Made by a program: the position numbers and the translations under genes. A DNA stretch of 42,840 bases from Candidatus Heimdallarchaeota archaeon (GTDB lineage: Archaea > Asgardarchaeota > Heimdallarchaeia > Heimdallarchaeales > Kariarchaeaceae), in NCBI GenBank assembly GCA_015522385.1, contig WAMJ01000211.1, positions 1 to 42,840 of the forward strand, in the 5' to 3' direction. The notes under the pieces were generated by a model. That model worked only from the letters and a program-made list of their open reading frames with translations. It did no database searches and was not told the DNA's origin. Positions 7,908-16,287 of the stretch are shown here, piece by piece. The stretch's first letter is position 1. Each line of letters starts with the position of its first letter.

Positions 7908-9356
7908 GTGAGAGAGAAGATTGGGAGGATTCTACGAACTGACTTCATGTCCCTGCTGTCGCATACCAAGAACTATCTGGCTTCCCATCTGTTCTATGTC
8001 TTTCTCAATCTCTTGTCAATTCCAGTATTTTCAAGACTGTATACGACAGAGGAGTATGGCATACTGTCTGTATATCAGAGCTATTCTGTCATCCTTGCAA
8101 TTTTCCTCTCACTCAATGTCTACAGGTCAGTCACCAGGTACTACTTCGAGGACAGGGGTGATTTTGATGAATTCATGGGGACTCTGCTCATTCTCTGCTT
8201 CTCAATCTATGGGATAGGTCTTCTTATATTCTACCTCACACTCCCTCTGACAGGTGAGGTGATCGGTCTGGGGCGGATACTTCCTCTCCTCTTCACCTTC
8301 TCGGGAGTAAATTTCATCGCTGAGGGCATATACTCACAAATTCTCAAAGCCAAGAAGCTCAGTGCTCTCTACTCCAAACTCCGCATCACCAACAATACGA
8401 TGACAATCCTGATCTCGATTGTCGCAGTGTACTTGCTGAAGGATGATAGGTACTATGGACAGATAGTCACCACAATTGTCATCGGCATGGGTTTCAGCCT
8501 GTACTACTATTCCCAGCTCAGGAGCGTTATCTCATTTAGAATCCGCGGAGATCATGTCAGATATATCCTGAAGTATTCTCTCCCGTTGCTCCCCTTCACA
8601 CTGAGCACAATAGTCCTCAATCGCTTCGATCAGATCATCATACAGGGGATTCTGGGGCCATCCGAGGTCGGTGTCTACGCTATGGGATACAACATTGGTA
8701 ATCTGATTCTCATGGTGACGACCTCGGTGGAAACCTCGCTTGTACCCGAGTTCTATCGATTGGAGAAAGAGAAGAGATTCGATCAACTGGACAAGCTCGT
8801 TCGTCGGTCTATGAAGATCGTCCTCATGGGCTGTACCGCTCTGATATTTGGGACAAGGGACGTCTTTCAGATCCTCGTTGACCAGAAATTCTCCCGAGGT
8901 GTGGATATTGTCCTACCGGTAGTTGTAGCTAATGTCTTCATGGGTATTTTCCTCATGCACAGGATCTATCTAGACTACCACAAATACAACGGTAAGCTGT
9001 CATTCATCTCGATATCTGCTGGAGTCATTAATATTGTGAGCAACCTCATTCTCATATCGTCAATGGGCATTCTCGGAGCCGCTTACTCCACTCTTATCTC
9101 ATTCATCTATCTGGCGCTGGCATCGAAAATTGCTCTGCTCCTCACTTCGGACATACCCGTCTTCCGAATGGCGCCTTTCCTTGCAGACCTTGTGATCTTT
9201 CTTGGAACCTTGGTGCTGTTCTTCACATTTAAGATGGATCAGCTAGGATTTACTCCATCTGGACTATTCTACAGGGCGATACTCTACGTAGTTTTCGTGG
9301 TTGTCCTGTTTGGAAACGAGATATACCCTGTACTCAGAGGGTATATATCAAGGTGA
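7908..9356 (+). CDS. Wzx-like polysaccharide/oligosaccharide flippase
   Basis: The 482-residue protein is very hydrophobic, with 12-14 predicted membrane helices. Near its start it carries SIPVFSRLYTTEEYGILSVY, the characteristic opening of the Wzx/MATE-superfamily polysaccharide exporters. It should flip lipid-linked glycans across the membrane, consistent with glycosyltransferase genes on both sides and the dTDP-rhamnose genes nearby. The start is GTG 7908; the overlapping ATG 7906 reads into TGA. CTAAATATC at 7879-7887 is a TATA box placed for a leaderless mRNA. The order glycosyltransferase, flippase, glycosyltransferase is typical of glycan loci. Confidence 0.88.
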   Translation: MREKIGRILRTDFMSLLSHTKNYLASHLFYVFLNLLSIPVFSRLYTTEEYGILSVYQSYSVILAIFLSLNVYRSVTRYYFEDRGDFDEFMGTLLILCFSIYGIGLLIFYLTLPLTGEVIGLGRILPLLFTFSGVNFIAEGIYSQILKAKKLSALYSKLRITNNTMTILISIVAVYLLKDDRYYGQIVTTIVIGMGFSLYYYSQLRSVISFRIRGDHVRYILKYSLPLLPFTLSTIVLNRFDQIIIQGILGPSEVGVYAMGYNIGNLILMVTTSVETSLVPEFYRLEKEKRFDQLDKLVRRSMKIVLMGCTALIFGTRDVFQILVDQKFSRGVDIVLPVVVANVFMGIFLMHRIYLDYHKYNGKLSFISISAGVINIVSNLILISSMGILGAAYSTLISFIYLALASKIALLLTSDIPVFRMAPFLADLVIFLGTLVLFFTFKMDQLGFTPSGLFYRAILYVVFVVVLFGNEIYPVLRGYISR

Positions 9357-9392
9357 GTAGTCATCCTTGAGAAACACGTTCAGATAAGAGGT

Positions 9393-10517
9393 TTAAGGCA
9401 ACGATTCGAGTACATCGAGATACTTTGATCCTATGGTTTCCAAGGTATAGTTCTCCTTGACGTAAGAGTTGAGATAGTGACGGTTCTCTCTTCGTTTATC
9501 CTTGCTCATCAGCTCGAGTCTCTTAAGATACTGATCGATTTCTTCATGGTCAGGGGTCACAATACCGAATACTTCTCGGTTATCGACCTCTTTCACTAAA
9601 TTGTTGTAGATATTATATGCGTATGACACCACAGGAATTCCGTGGAGCCATGACTGTAGGATCACATTCCCGAATCCCTCGTTCTCCGACGTAGAGACGA
9701 AGCACAACGCTCTCCGGTAGTACTTGTCCAACTCCTGTGACGGTGTGTATCCATAGACCTCCAAATTTGGAATCTCCATGGCATGTTTTCTGATCGACTG
9801 ACTGTACTCAATGTCGTTCAGGTCATCTGGACCGATCATGACGAACTCCCGATCCGGAAATGACCGAGCAAGTTCGAGGAACAAATGTGCCCTTTTGATC
9901 GGTCTGAATCCTGCTATCCATAAGATAATGTCACCAGTGATCTTCATGGACTCCACCCTGTGGTCAGGTTGTATGAAATTAGGTATGAAGATAGGGTTCT
10001 TCACACCAAGAATGTCCGTCAGGTGTTTTTGACCCTTATTGATCATGATCACCCTGTTCACTCCCCGGTGCATTCTCATAGCCCATCTCATAAATTTTCC
10101 GTGTTTCTCAGGTAGGAGGTCCTTGTCGTTAGCCGCCACAAAGACCACTTTCTTCCTCAATAACCGTGAGTAGTAGTAGCTCAAGGCTGACACGGGGGTG
10201 AATCCCCTGAGGTAGACAATGTCTGCTCTGGATCTGAGTATCGACCAGAAAAGAGAGAAGAAGAGGAAGGACATCCTGCTGATTCTGAATAATCTCCCCC
10301 TTCTCCGGAAGTTCTCAATCTCTATGGTCTCGAAGATCCTGAAATCACTCTCTACTCTATCGTATATCTTACCAGTGACGAAACTGATATCCCAGCCATG
10401 CTCTCTGAAGAATTTGGCCAGATAGAACTGCTGTATCTCGGCTCCACCCGAGAATTTCTGCTCCTTCTCGAAAAGTATCTTGGAATTGAGAGAGACGAAG
10501 CAAATCTTCTTGGCCAT
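9393..10517 (-). CDS. GT4-type glycosyltransferase
   Basis: The 374-residue GT-B enzyme has the N-terminal GGAEIQQFYLAKFFREHGWD segment that marks family 4 enzymes. In the C-terminal donor-binding domain are ILWIAGFRPIKRAHLFLELA, FVMIGPDD and, for the EX7E motif, STSENEGFGNVILQSWLHG (ENEGFGNVILQ). It therefore looks catalytically intact, unlike the neighbour at 6759-7805. It likely transfers a hexose or deoxyhexose to the same glycan exported by the flippase. The gene follows the Rieske oxygenase gene on the same strand after 34 bp. The ATG at 10517 has an AGGT ribosome-site remnant upstream. Substrates are unknown. Confidence 0.88.
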   Translation of the reverse strand: MAKKICFVSLNSKILFEKEQKFSGGAEIQQFYLAKFFREHGWDISFVTGKIYDRVESDFRIFETIEIENFRRRGRLFRISRMSFLFFSLFWSILRSRADIVYLRGFTPVSALSYYYSRLLRKKVVFVAANDKDLLPEKHGKFMRWAMRMHRGVNRVIMINKGQKHLTDILGVKNPIFIPNFIQPDHRVESMKITGDIILWIAGFRPIKRAHLFLELARSFPDREFVMIGPDDLNDIEYSQSIRKHAMEIPNLEVYGYTPSQELDKYYRRALCFVSTSENEGFGNVILQSWLHGIPVVSYAYNIYNNLVKEVDNREVFGIVTPDHEEIDQYLKRLELMSKDKRRENRHYLNSYVKENYTLETIGSKYLDVLESLP

Positions 10518-10551
10518 GTGCTATCTACCTAGTAGATATTCTTAGGTGCTT

Positions 10552-11646
10552 CTAATGATTTCTGCTTATTCGTTCAGAGAGCATTCTGTGGAATTGGTGC
10601 ACTCCTTGCTCCCTACGGGGTGAGAATCTCCCCCTACTATATCCGGTTGATCCCAGGCCTTTCTGCACGCTCTCGACCACCTCTTCGTCTTCTCTCTCCA
10701 CCCGGTCGAGTCCTGCTCCTGCTCCTTTTCCCAACAGACCTTCTTTCCAGACATATGTCCTGAAACTGACCTTGGTCCGATTTGTCTCGATTGGGTGCAC
10801 GACATTTAGGGAGAGTCCCCAAGGATAGAAGTTCAACATCGTGTTCGGAAACAGCCAATAGTAGTACGCAGCCACTTCCTTTCCGTAGTCTATATGGTCC
10901 TTAGGGAGATCAAAGGTGAGCTCTCCTCCCTCCGCTATGCCAAGCTGGAGATTGCCACCATCGAACAGCTCGGTGGTGTAGCTTCCGTAGTCCAAGACCT
11001 CATTGAGTGAAGGATGCACGTAGGGAATGTGAAATCCTTCGAGGTAGTTGTCGCAATAGAGTGCCCAGTGGGCATTGACAAGGTAATCCCTCGACCGATT
11101 GGGGTCGTAGGTGAACTCATTGATTGGGAGGAATCCCACTCTGTCGATCACAGGTCTGAGGAACTGCTCAAAACTCTTTTCTGGATACAAAGAGCTGAAG
11201 ACCAGTTTGTCACCGAGGATGCCGAACTCGACGGGTCTAAGATTGTCCTCCTCTGTTGGGAATCCCTCTGCTTCCTCGAACTCGGGCATCGAGATAAACT
11301 TGCCCTTGAGGTCGAACTTCTTTCCATGGTATCTGCACCTCAGAGCCCTCTCATTCCCTGCCTGCTCCTGAACCAGATTCGCCCTGTGTGTGCACACATT
11401 GGAGACACAGTTCACACAGTCGTCGAAGTCTCTTGTCAGCAGGATTGGCTCGTCCAAGAAACCCGGTAGCTGTATCTTAGGGAATACTGATCCGGGTGTC
11501 TTGATATCCTCAAAGTCGCAGGTGTAAATCCATGATCGTCTGAATATCGTGTCCTTGCTTTGCTCGAATATCTCCCTGCTGTAGTAGTATCTACCGGGGA
11601 GGGTCTTGGCCTTCCTGATATCTGGGTCGACAAAGAAATGGTCCAT
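10552..11646 (-). CDS. Rieske non-heme iron oxygenase, alpha subunit
   Basis: The 364-residue protein has both metal centres of ring-hydroxylating or quaternary-amine oxygenases. The Rieske [2Fe-2S] ligands are Cys85-X-His87 and Cys104-X2-His107 (CTH, CRYHG). The mononuclear iron site is in NAHWALYCDNYLEGFHIPYV plus the following His, around residues 192-214, and an acidic EDEE segment near residue 318 supplies the third ligand position. Substrate could be a choline/carnitine-like amine or an aromatic; the sequence does not decide. Such enzymes need O2 and a reductase, and no reductase gene is adjacent. The small gene at 11668-11943 precedes it by 21 bp and is probably cotranscribed. The family is mainly bacterial, so acquisition by transfer is likely. 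Confidence 0.9.
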   Translation of the reverse strand: MDHFFVDPDIRKAKTLPGRYYYSREIFEQSKDTIFRRSWIYTCDFEDIKTPGSVFPKIQLPGFLDEPILLTRDFDDCVNCVSNVCTHRANLVQEQAGNERALRCRYHGKKFDLKGKFISMPEFEEAEGFPTEEDNLRPVEFGILGDKLVFSSLYPEKSFEQFLRPVIDRVGFLPINEFTYDPNRSRDYLVNAHWALYCDNYLEGFHIPYVHPSLNEVLDYGSYTTELFDGGNLQLGIAEGGELTFDLPKDHIDYGKEVAAYYYWLFPNTMLNFYPWGLSLNVVHPIETNRTKVSFRTYVWKEGLLGKGAGAGLDRVEREDEEVVESVQKGLGSTGYSRGRFSPRREQGVHQFHRMLSERISRNH

Positions 11647-11667
11647 ACCCTATCTACACAAAAGATG

Positions 11668-11943
11668 TTATGAAGATATTCCCAGATCGATGGTAGGATT
11701 GACCTCTTGGAAGGAGTCTCCAACGATCTGGTGGATCGTCATATGCTTGTCGTATCCACTTAAATCAACATTCAGCTCATAGGCGAAGATTTCACTACCT
11801 CTGCCTCTCACTGAGAATCCAAAGACGTCGAGCTTGACCCCGTTGTGCTCTATGTAATGCTCTACAGTGATCCTAGGACCTACTCTGATCTGTTGACCTT
11901 TGGAGTTGCAGAACACAAATTTGATCCACGGACAACTGACCAT
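11668..11943 (-). CDS. Small protein of unknown function upstream of the Rieske oxygenase
   Basis: The 91-residue product is not a family I recognise. It is rich in alternating hydrophobic residues and probably mostly beta-strand, with no signal peptide or membrane helix. Two cysteines lie near the N terminus (residues 4 and 12). The ATG at 11943 is clear, and the stop lies 21 bp before the Rieske gene, so a shared transcript is likely. A role as a small accessory subunit is possible but unsupported by any motif. Confidence 0.6.
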   Translation of the reverse strand: MVSCPWIKFVFCNSKGQQIRVGPRITVEHYIEHNGVKLDVFGFSVRGRGSEIFAYELNVDLSGYDKHMTIHQIVGDSFQEVNPTIDLGISS

Positions 11944-12077
11944 ATCTTACTAGAGCACCGAACTGACTTATAGAGCTATCCTAATAAAAAATCAACTCTG
12001 AAGTAGCTATCAGTCTAAATACGTGCAATCAAACGGATTGAGACAGGTGGTAAGGTTTTTCTTTGGAGATTTCACGG

Positions 12078-12377
12078 ATGGAACTGAAGATGAGTAACGA
12101 AGAAGTCGAGCACTACACCAAGAAGGATCTAGTCTACGTAGCTATCTTTATCCTATCACTCTTAGCGATGTGGCTCATAACTACAATATTCAACAATTTC
12201 AGGACTGGAACTTGGGACATGACCTCCATTTACCCAAATCTTACACCTGAGGTAATGACCTTTTATGGTCTGTTCTTTCTCTCCCCCCTCTTTTTCCTCG
12301 CGATCTACTACTTCGCAGTGAGTGTGAAGGAAGGACTCCTGTTCATGATTTCAGTAGCTCGTGGTTCTCAGGCGTAA
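12078..12377 (+). CDS. Small two-TM membrane protein
   Basis: The product is about 99 residues with a charged N terminus and two hydrophobic helices, roughly residues 21-42 and 65-87, joined by a short loop and followed by a short tail. No family is recognised. I prefer ATG 12078 because GGAGAT lies 7 bases upstream; TTG 12063 or ATG 12090 are alternatives. It stands alone, convergent with the LRR gene, with the stops 3 bp apart. Confidence 0.65.
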   Translation: MELKMSNEEVEHYTKKDLVYVAIFILSLLAMWLITTIFNNFRTGTWDMTSIYPNLTPEVMTFYGLFFLSPLFFLAIYYFAVSVKEGLLFMISVARGSQA

Positions 12378-12380
12378 TTC

Positions 12381-14486
12381 CTAGGTCTTGGTTACCAACT
12401 CCTGAATGAACTGAAGTATCTCCTTGTTCCCTTGGAGTAGAATTGACAATTCACCTAAAGGATTCCCCGATAGATTGAGGTAGAGCAGTCGTTTTGTGGA
12501 GTTGAATAAATCCTGAGGAAGTGACCTGATTTGGTTTTCTGAGAGATCGAGATGTTCAAGAGCCTCTTGCTTACTCAGGATAGATTGGGGGAGTGATTTT
12601 ATCCCCGTGTTCCTCAAGTTGAGCTCCAGAAGCTTGGTGTTATGGGTGAACACCTCATCGTCCAGTTCTTCAAGCTGGAGGTTCTCAGCATCCAGTTGTA
12701 ATAGCTCGGTTGAATTTCGCAGGTTCGGAAGCTTCGTAAGTGGATTATCACTCAGATATAGGAATTTCAAGCTCGGTAGCTGGATCTCTACCTCTTTGAC
12801 ATCATTTCTCCTAACATCGAGCAGCTCGAGGTTGGGGAGGGATATCTTGATCTCTTTAAGCTGGTTGGAATTGAGTCTCAGCTGTTTGAGTGATGTCATC
12901 TCTTCCACCATACTTGGCACCTCGGTTAAACCCGCTTCGCTCAGGTCTAAACTTATGATCTCTCCCCGCAAGACCTGTGTGTAGTGAGAGTCCAAGATGT
13001 TGTCTGGTAGATTAAATTCTTGAACAAGAGTTGTCAGCGTCTCGTAAGCCTTGATGTTTGCGTCGAGGAAATCCAAAAATTCAGAGAGGTCGAATTCGTC
13101 ATCGAACCTTCTGTTCCATCCCTTGGGTAGGTTATTGGCGCTTAGGTCCACAACCTTCAATTCCCTGTGATGGAATACGCCCCTCTGGATCCTAGTCATC
13201 TGATTCCTCGATAGGTCAATAACTCTTAGACCCGGGAGGTGATCAAGAGATCCTGCTTTGAGGACTGAAATCCTGTTATCGCTCAGGTTTAGTTCTTCTA
13301 TATAGGGTGACTCTGCGAATACGTCCCTCTCGATATCCTCTATTCCAAGACCTGAAAGGTCTATTGCAACAAGTTTCTGCCTTCTAAACTTGGTCCCTTC
13401 TCTCTTTATCACGTCCTCAACCATCTCTTCAATTGAGAGTGGACGGAGTACCGACATGACCTGATCCCTTAGGAATGCTGAGCCCTTAAGCCTTTCAATG
13501 ACCTTTGAAACCTGTTCACTTCCCCTGTAGAGCCCTGCTTCGTCGATGGGATTGTCCATCAGCCATAGCTCCTCTAAGTTGTTCAGTGACTCAAGAGTCT
13601 CCCCCTCAAGCCTTTTGATTCTGTTACCGTTGAGCAGGAGAAACTGAAGAGAGATAAGATCACCGAAGAGGTTACGTTCTATAAACTCGATTCTGTTCTC
13701 ATTGAGAAAAAGGTGTGTGAGTTTTTCAAGACCCCTAAATGAGTTCTTGAGGGCGACATATTCTAATTCATTACCCTGTAACCACAGACGTTGGAGATTC
13801 GGACTGTTGGTAAGATCGGGGATGTCGGATAATTTATTCATATCCAGATATAGCTCCTCCAAGTTCTTCAGCGTCATGAAGATATTCTTTCCTAGAACCT
13901 TAAGGTTGTTTACACCGAGATTTAGTATCCTAAGGTTACTGAGATCAGAAAATATAAGCTCTGGAAGCTGGACAAGCTCACACTGCCGAATGTTCAAGGT
14001 CTTTAGCTCGGATAAGTTACTGAAAGCGCCTTCTGTCAGGTTGTGAATTGGGTTCTCGAATAGGTTCAGAACCTCAAGCTTTTCCAGCTTAGTGAAATCT
14101 GGGAAGTTCCCTATCCTGTTGTTCGACAAGTCCAATACTCTAAGATTCACAAGTCTCTTGAAGCTCTCAACCGGTATTGATGTAAGTCTGTTCTTGCTGA
14201 GATCAAGATGCTCCAAGCGTATCTGAGAGTGAAACAGATCCCTCGGGAGGGAACCTATTCTATTGTCCGAGAGATCAAGGTATCGAAGGAACTCGAAACC
14301 GGTGAAAAGACCCTTGGGGATGTTGCTGATTGCTAGTCCTGAGAGATCGAGTGAGACCAGTCGTCCATTCTCTATACGGTTGGTATCTCGACTTAAAACA
14401 TCCTTCTTGTACCGACTCAAACCTAGGTCTTGAAGAATCAACTCGATCTCAAGAGTGTCCATAGTGTAAGTAGGTATCTTGATCAT
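12381..14486 (-). CDS. Large leucine-rich-repeat protein (three LRR blocks)
   Basis: The 701-residue protein is built of about 25 leucine-rich repeats of 22-24 residues with the consensus LxxLxLxxNxI. They fall in three blocks, each opened by the same kind of cap: a short helical segment followed by LVSLDLSGL (about residue 42), LVAIDLSGL (about 374) or IISLDLSEAGL (about 507). There is no signal peptide or membrane helix, so it should be a cytosolic binding scaffold. The frame stays open upstream to 14879, but that part is antisense to radA and has a non-coding composition. The real start is ATG 14486 (or ATG 14462). LRR proteins with GTPase partners are common in Asgard genomes; the partner here is unknown. 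Confidence 0.88.
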   Translation of the reverse strand: MIKIPTYTMDTLEIELILQDLGLSRYKKDVLSRDTNRIENGRLVSLDLSGLAISNIPKGLFTGFEFLRYLDLSDNRIGSLPRDLFHSQIRLEHLDLSKNRLTSIPVESFKRLVNLRVLDLSNNRIGNFPDFTKLEKLEVLNLFENPIHNLTEGAFSNLSELKTLNIRQCELVQLPELIFSDLSNLRILNLGVNNLKVLGKNIFMTLKNLEELYLDMNKLSDIPDLTNSPNLQRLWLQGNELEYVALKNSFRGLEKLTHLFLNENRIEFIERNLFGDLISLQFLLLNGNRIKRLEGETLESLNNLEELWLMDNPIDEAGLYRGSEQVSKVIERLKGSAFLRDQVMSVLRPLSIEEMVEDVIKREGTKFRRQKLVAIDLSGLGIEDIERDVFAESPYIEELNLSDNRISVLKAGSLDHLPGLRVIDLSRNQMTRIQRGVFHHRELKVVDLSANNLPKGWNRRFDDEFDLSEFLDFLDANIKAYETLTTLVQEFNLPDNILDSHYTQVLRGEIISLDLSEAGLTEVPSMVEEMTSLKQLRLNSNQLKEIKISLPNLELLDVRRNDVKEVEIQLPSLKFLYLSDNPLTKLPNLRNSTELLQLDAENLQLEELDDEVFTHNTKLLELNLRNTGIKSLPQSILSKQEALEHLDLSENQIRSLPQDLFNSTKRLLYLNLSGNPLGELSILLQGNKEILQFIQELVTKT

Positions 14487-14532
14487 TATGGAAGTTTTGA
14501 TCCCTCGATGGTCCTTGTCCTTCGAGGAAAAA

Positions 14533-14541
14533 GTACATATT
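14533..14541 (+). promoter_or_regulatory. TATA-like element for the radA paralogue
   Basis: GTACATATT lies 22-30 bp before the GTG start of the RadA-like gene, the spacing for a leaderless transcript. The 76-bp gap also has to contain the promoter of the divergent LRR gene. Confidence 0.4.
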
Positions 14542-14562
14542 CTGTTAGAGACAAATTGATGT

Positions 14563-15477
14563 GTGAACCTTTTCGAGAAGCACCTCAAGAAGAAGGATAG
14601 GCGGGAGTCGGAGGATGTCACTGAAATCCAGTCCGATGAGGGCCAGTCCACCGAGGTCAAGAAACTCGAGAACGGGACCGACGTCTCCTTCTTCAGGAGT
14701 GATTCAAGTACTGTTCCGGCAGAGGAGCCAAAGACCGATATGGAGGAGTATACTCCGCCGGTGGAAATCAAGATCCAGAACGCGCTTGACCTCCTTAACC
14801 GAGAGACAAAGCCAGTAAGTACAGGTCTTCCCGACATCGATCGGATACTAGGGGGTGGGCTTGAGCCTCGGGCAATCACGGAGGTCTATGGGAGCTTTGC
14901 CTCTGGGAAGACCCAATTCTGCTTCCAGTGCACTGCACAGGTATTGAGGGAAGGAGGGAAGGTGATCTTCGTAGACACTGAGGGAACATTCAGGCCGAGT
15001 CGCATACTGGATTTCATCAAGGACATGCCCAAAGAGGCTCTCCGAAATATCCTGACGGTTGAAGCTCACAACACCGATCAGCAGCTCAGGATCTCGGACA
15101 AAATCAGGGAGAACCTGAGCATTGACGAGCTTTCTCTGGTGGTCGTTGACTCCTTGACCGCTCTCTTCAGAGCAGAGTATATTGGTGAGGATCTACAGCG
15201 TCGGCAGCAGTTGATCAATCGGCATCTCCGTGATCTTCTCTCGCTTGCCATCGAGTACGATATCCCCATCCTCGTTACAAATCAGGTAATGGGTAGGAAG
15301 GAAAAGGGTGAGTGGAAGAATGTTGCCGCCGGAGGTAACATAGTTGCACATGGGACCACCCACCGGCTGGAGTTCAAGACGGAACACGATAACCTCAAGC
15401 TGGTCATGGTTCGTGATTCCCCGAACTTGGCAAGTCGTACGGCAAAGTTTAGGATAACATCAGAAGGATTAGTGTAA
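14563..15477 (+). CDS. radA: RadA/Rad51-family recombinase lacking the HhH domain
   Basis: The core binds ATP and should form a filament on single-stranded DNA for homologous recombination. Walker A is GSFASGKTQ (residues 110-118), where canonical RadA has GEFGSGKTQ. Walker B is SLVVVDSLTALF, followed by the RadA-specific FRAEYIGEDLQRRQQLINRH and the L2 region NQVMG. The first 70 residues are acidic, Ser/Thr-rich and probably disordered instead of the usual helix-hairpin-helix DNA-binding domain. The frame is closed by a TGA at 14557, so no N-terminal domain is hidden upstream. The protomer-contact FxxA motif appears as IQNA (71-74). It may be the main RadA or a paralogue; only the rest of the genome would tell. 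Confidence 0.85.
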   Translation: MNLFEKHLKKKDRRESEDVTEIQSDEGQSTEVKKLENGTDVSFFRSDSSTVPAEEPKTDMEEYTPPVEIKIQNALDLLNRETKPVSTGLPDIDRILGGGLEPRAITEVYGSFASGKTQFCFQCTAQVLREGGKVIFVDTEGTFRPSRILDFIKDMPKEALRNILTVEAHNTDQQLRISDKIRENLSIDELSLVVVDSLTALFRAEYIGEDLQRRQQLINRHLRDLLSLAIEYDIPILVTNQVMGRKEKGEWKNVAAGGNIVAHGTTHRLEFKTEHDNLKLVMVRDSPNLASRTAKFRITSEGLV

Positions 15478-15488
15478 TAACCTATACA

Positions 15489-15497
15489 TTAAATTAA
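15489..15497 (+). promoter_or_regulatory. TATA box of the MazG-like gene
   Basis: TTAAATTAA lies about 30 bp before ATG 15524, placing the transcription start at or a few bases before the initiation codon. It marks this gene as a separate transcript from radA. Confidence 0.45.
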
Positions 15498-15523
15498 TAG
15501 TTGATCTATTGCCAGATTGAGAG

Positions 15524-15880
15524 ATGGAGGACGAAGAGAAACGGATGATTATCCAGAAGGCGCTAGAGGCTTTCGGACTGGATCATCAGATTGACAAGAT
15601 GATTGAGGAGCTAGGTGAGTTACTTCAAGCTACAATCAAGCTCAGGCAAGCAACTCGGAATGGAAAGATATCTCCTGAGGACGCCAAGTCAAGCAAGTAC
15701 TTTGAGAACTTTATCGAGGAACTCGCTGATGTCGATGTGTTGAGAGACCAGATTGTTTACGCATTTGATATGGAGGGAAGGGACTCACTCTTTCACGAGA
15801 TCAAACGGAAGAAATTCAGCAGGTTGCTCAAAAGGCTGAGCCAGTCCTCACTTGATGACCACGAGCTCTTCTCGAACTAG
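15524..15880 (+). CDS. MazG-like NTP pyrophosphohydrolase
   Basis: The 118-residue all-alpha protein carries the paired acidic motifs of the MazG/dUTPase superfamily: EELGE at residues 28-32 and EELAD at 65-69, which together bind Mg2+ and the triphosphate. These enzymes hydrolyse nucleoside triphosphates to monophosphate and pyrophosphate, usually to clean non-canonical or excess nucleotides. The substrate here is unknown. The gene follows the RadA-like gene by 46 bp but has its own TATA box. Its stop overlaps the stop of the convergent DUF4430 gene by 4 bp. Confidence 0.75.
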   Translation: MEDEEKRMIIQKALEAFGLDHQIDKMIEELGELLQATIKLRQATRNGKISPEDAKSSKYFENFIEELADVDVLRDQIVYAFDMEGRDSLFHEIKRKKFSRLLKRLSQSSLDDHELFSN

Positions 15881-16287
15881 GGTGAGAACGGCTCGTAATT
15901 CCACTGAATGATATCACCCTCCGCAGGGATCACAAGGTCTGCTCCGACGTTTGACTTTACTCCATTAACATAGAATATCCAGTAGTAGTTACTGATGTTC
16001 ACATTTGAGACTACCCTGTCTATACCAGTTACAAGATGACCGAGACCAGTATAGGTCTCGTACTCAATATCAAGATTTGAATTCATGATGTCAAAAAGAT
16101 TCTCCTGTCCTGTTACCTTGATATCCAAGGTTCGATTGTCCTTAAGACCTGCATAATAAATACTCAGGGTAAACGTTCCGGGGAGGGCCTCATCATAGAT
16201 CTGCGAGGTGTACATGTAGTAGCCACCAGCTAGGACCGACACAACCACCAGAGCCATGAGTGGTAGGATCAACTGCTTGCTCTTCAC
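15877..16287 (-). CDS. Membrane-anchored DUF4430 (transcobalamin-like) protein
   Basis: The 136-residue protein has an N-terminal signal anchor (about residues 5-26) and an extracellular domain matching DUF4430, which shares its fold with the C-terminal domain of transcobalamin. Recognisable parts are LFDIMNSNLDIEY, the tight turn before YYWIFYVNGVKSNVGAD, and the closing GDIIQWNY. It starts at a GTG that overlaps the stop of the S-component gene (GTGA), so translation is coupled. The pairing suggests capture of a vitamin, with cobalamin a natural guess, for the ECF transporter; the ligand is inference. Confidence 0.75.
   Translation of the reverse strand: MKSKQLILPLMALVVVSVLAGGYYMYTSQIYDEALPGTFTLSIYYAGLKDNRTLDIKVTGQENLFDIMNSNLDIEYETYTGLGHLVTGIDRVVSNVNISNYYWIFYVNGVKSNVGADLVIPAEGDIIQWNYEPFSP

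Noticed and set aside
14487..14879. Upstream extension of the LRR frame over radA
   Set aside because: The 131 extra residues are antisense to well-supported RadA coding sequence, Ser/Arg-rich and unlike the LRR protein; ATG 14486 is a natural start.
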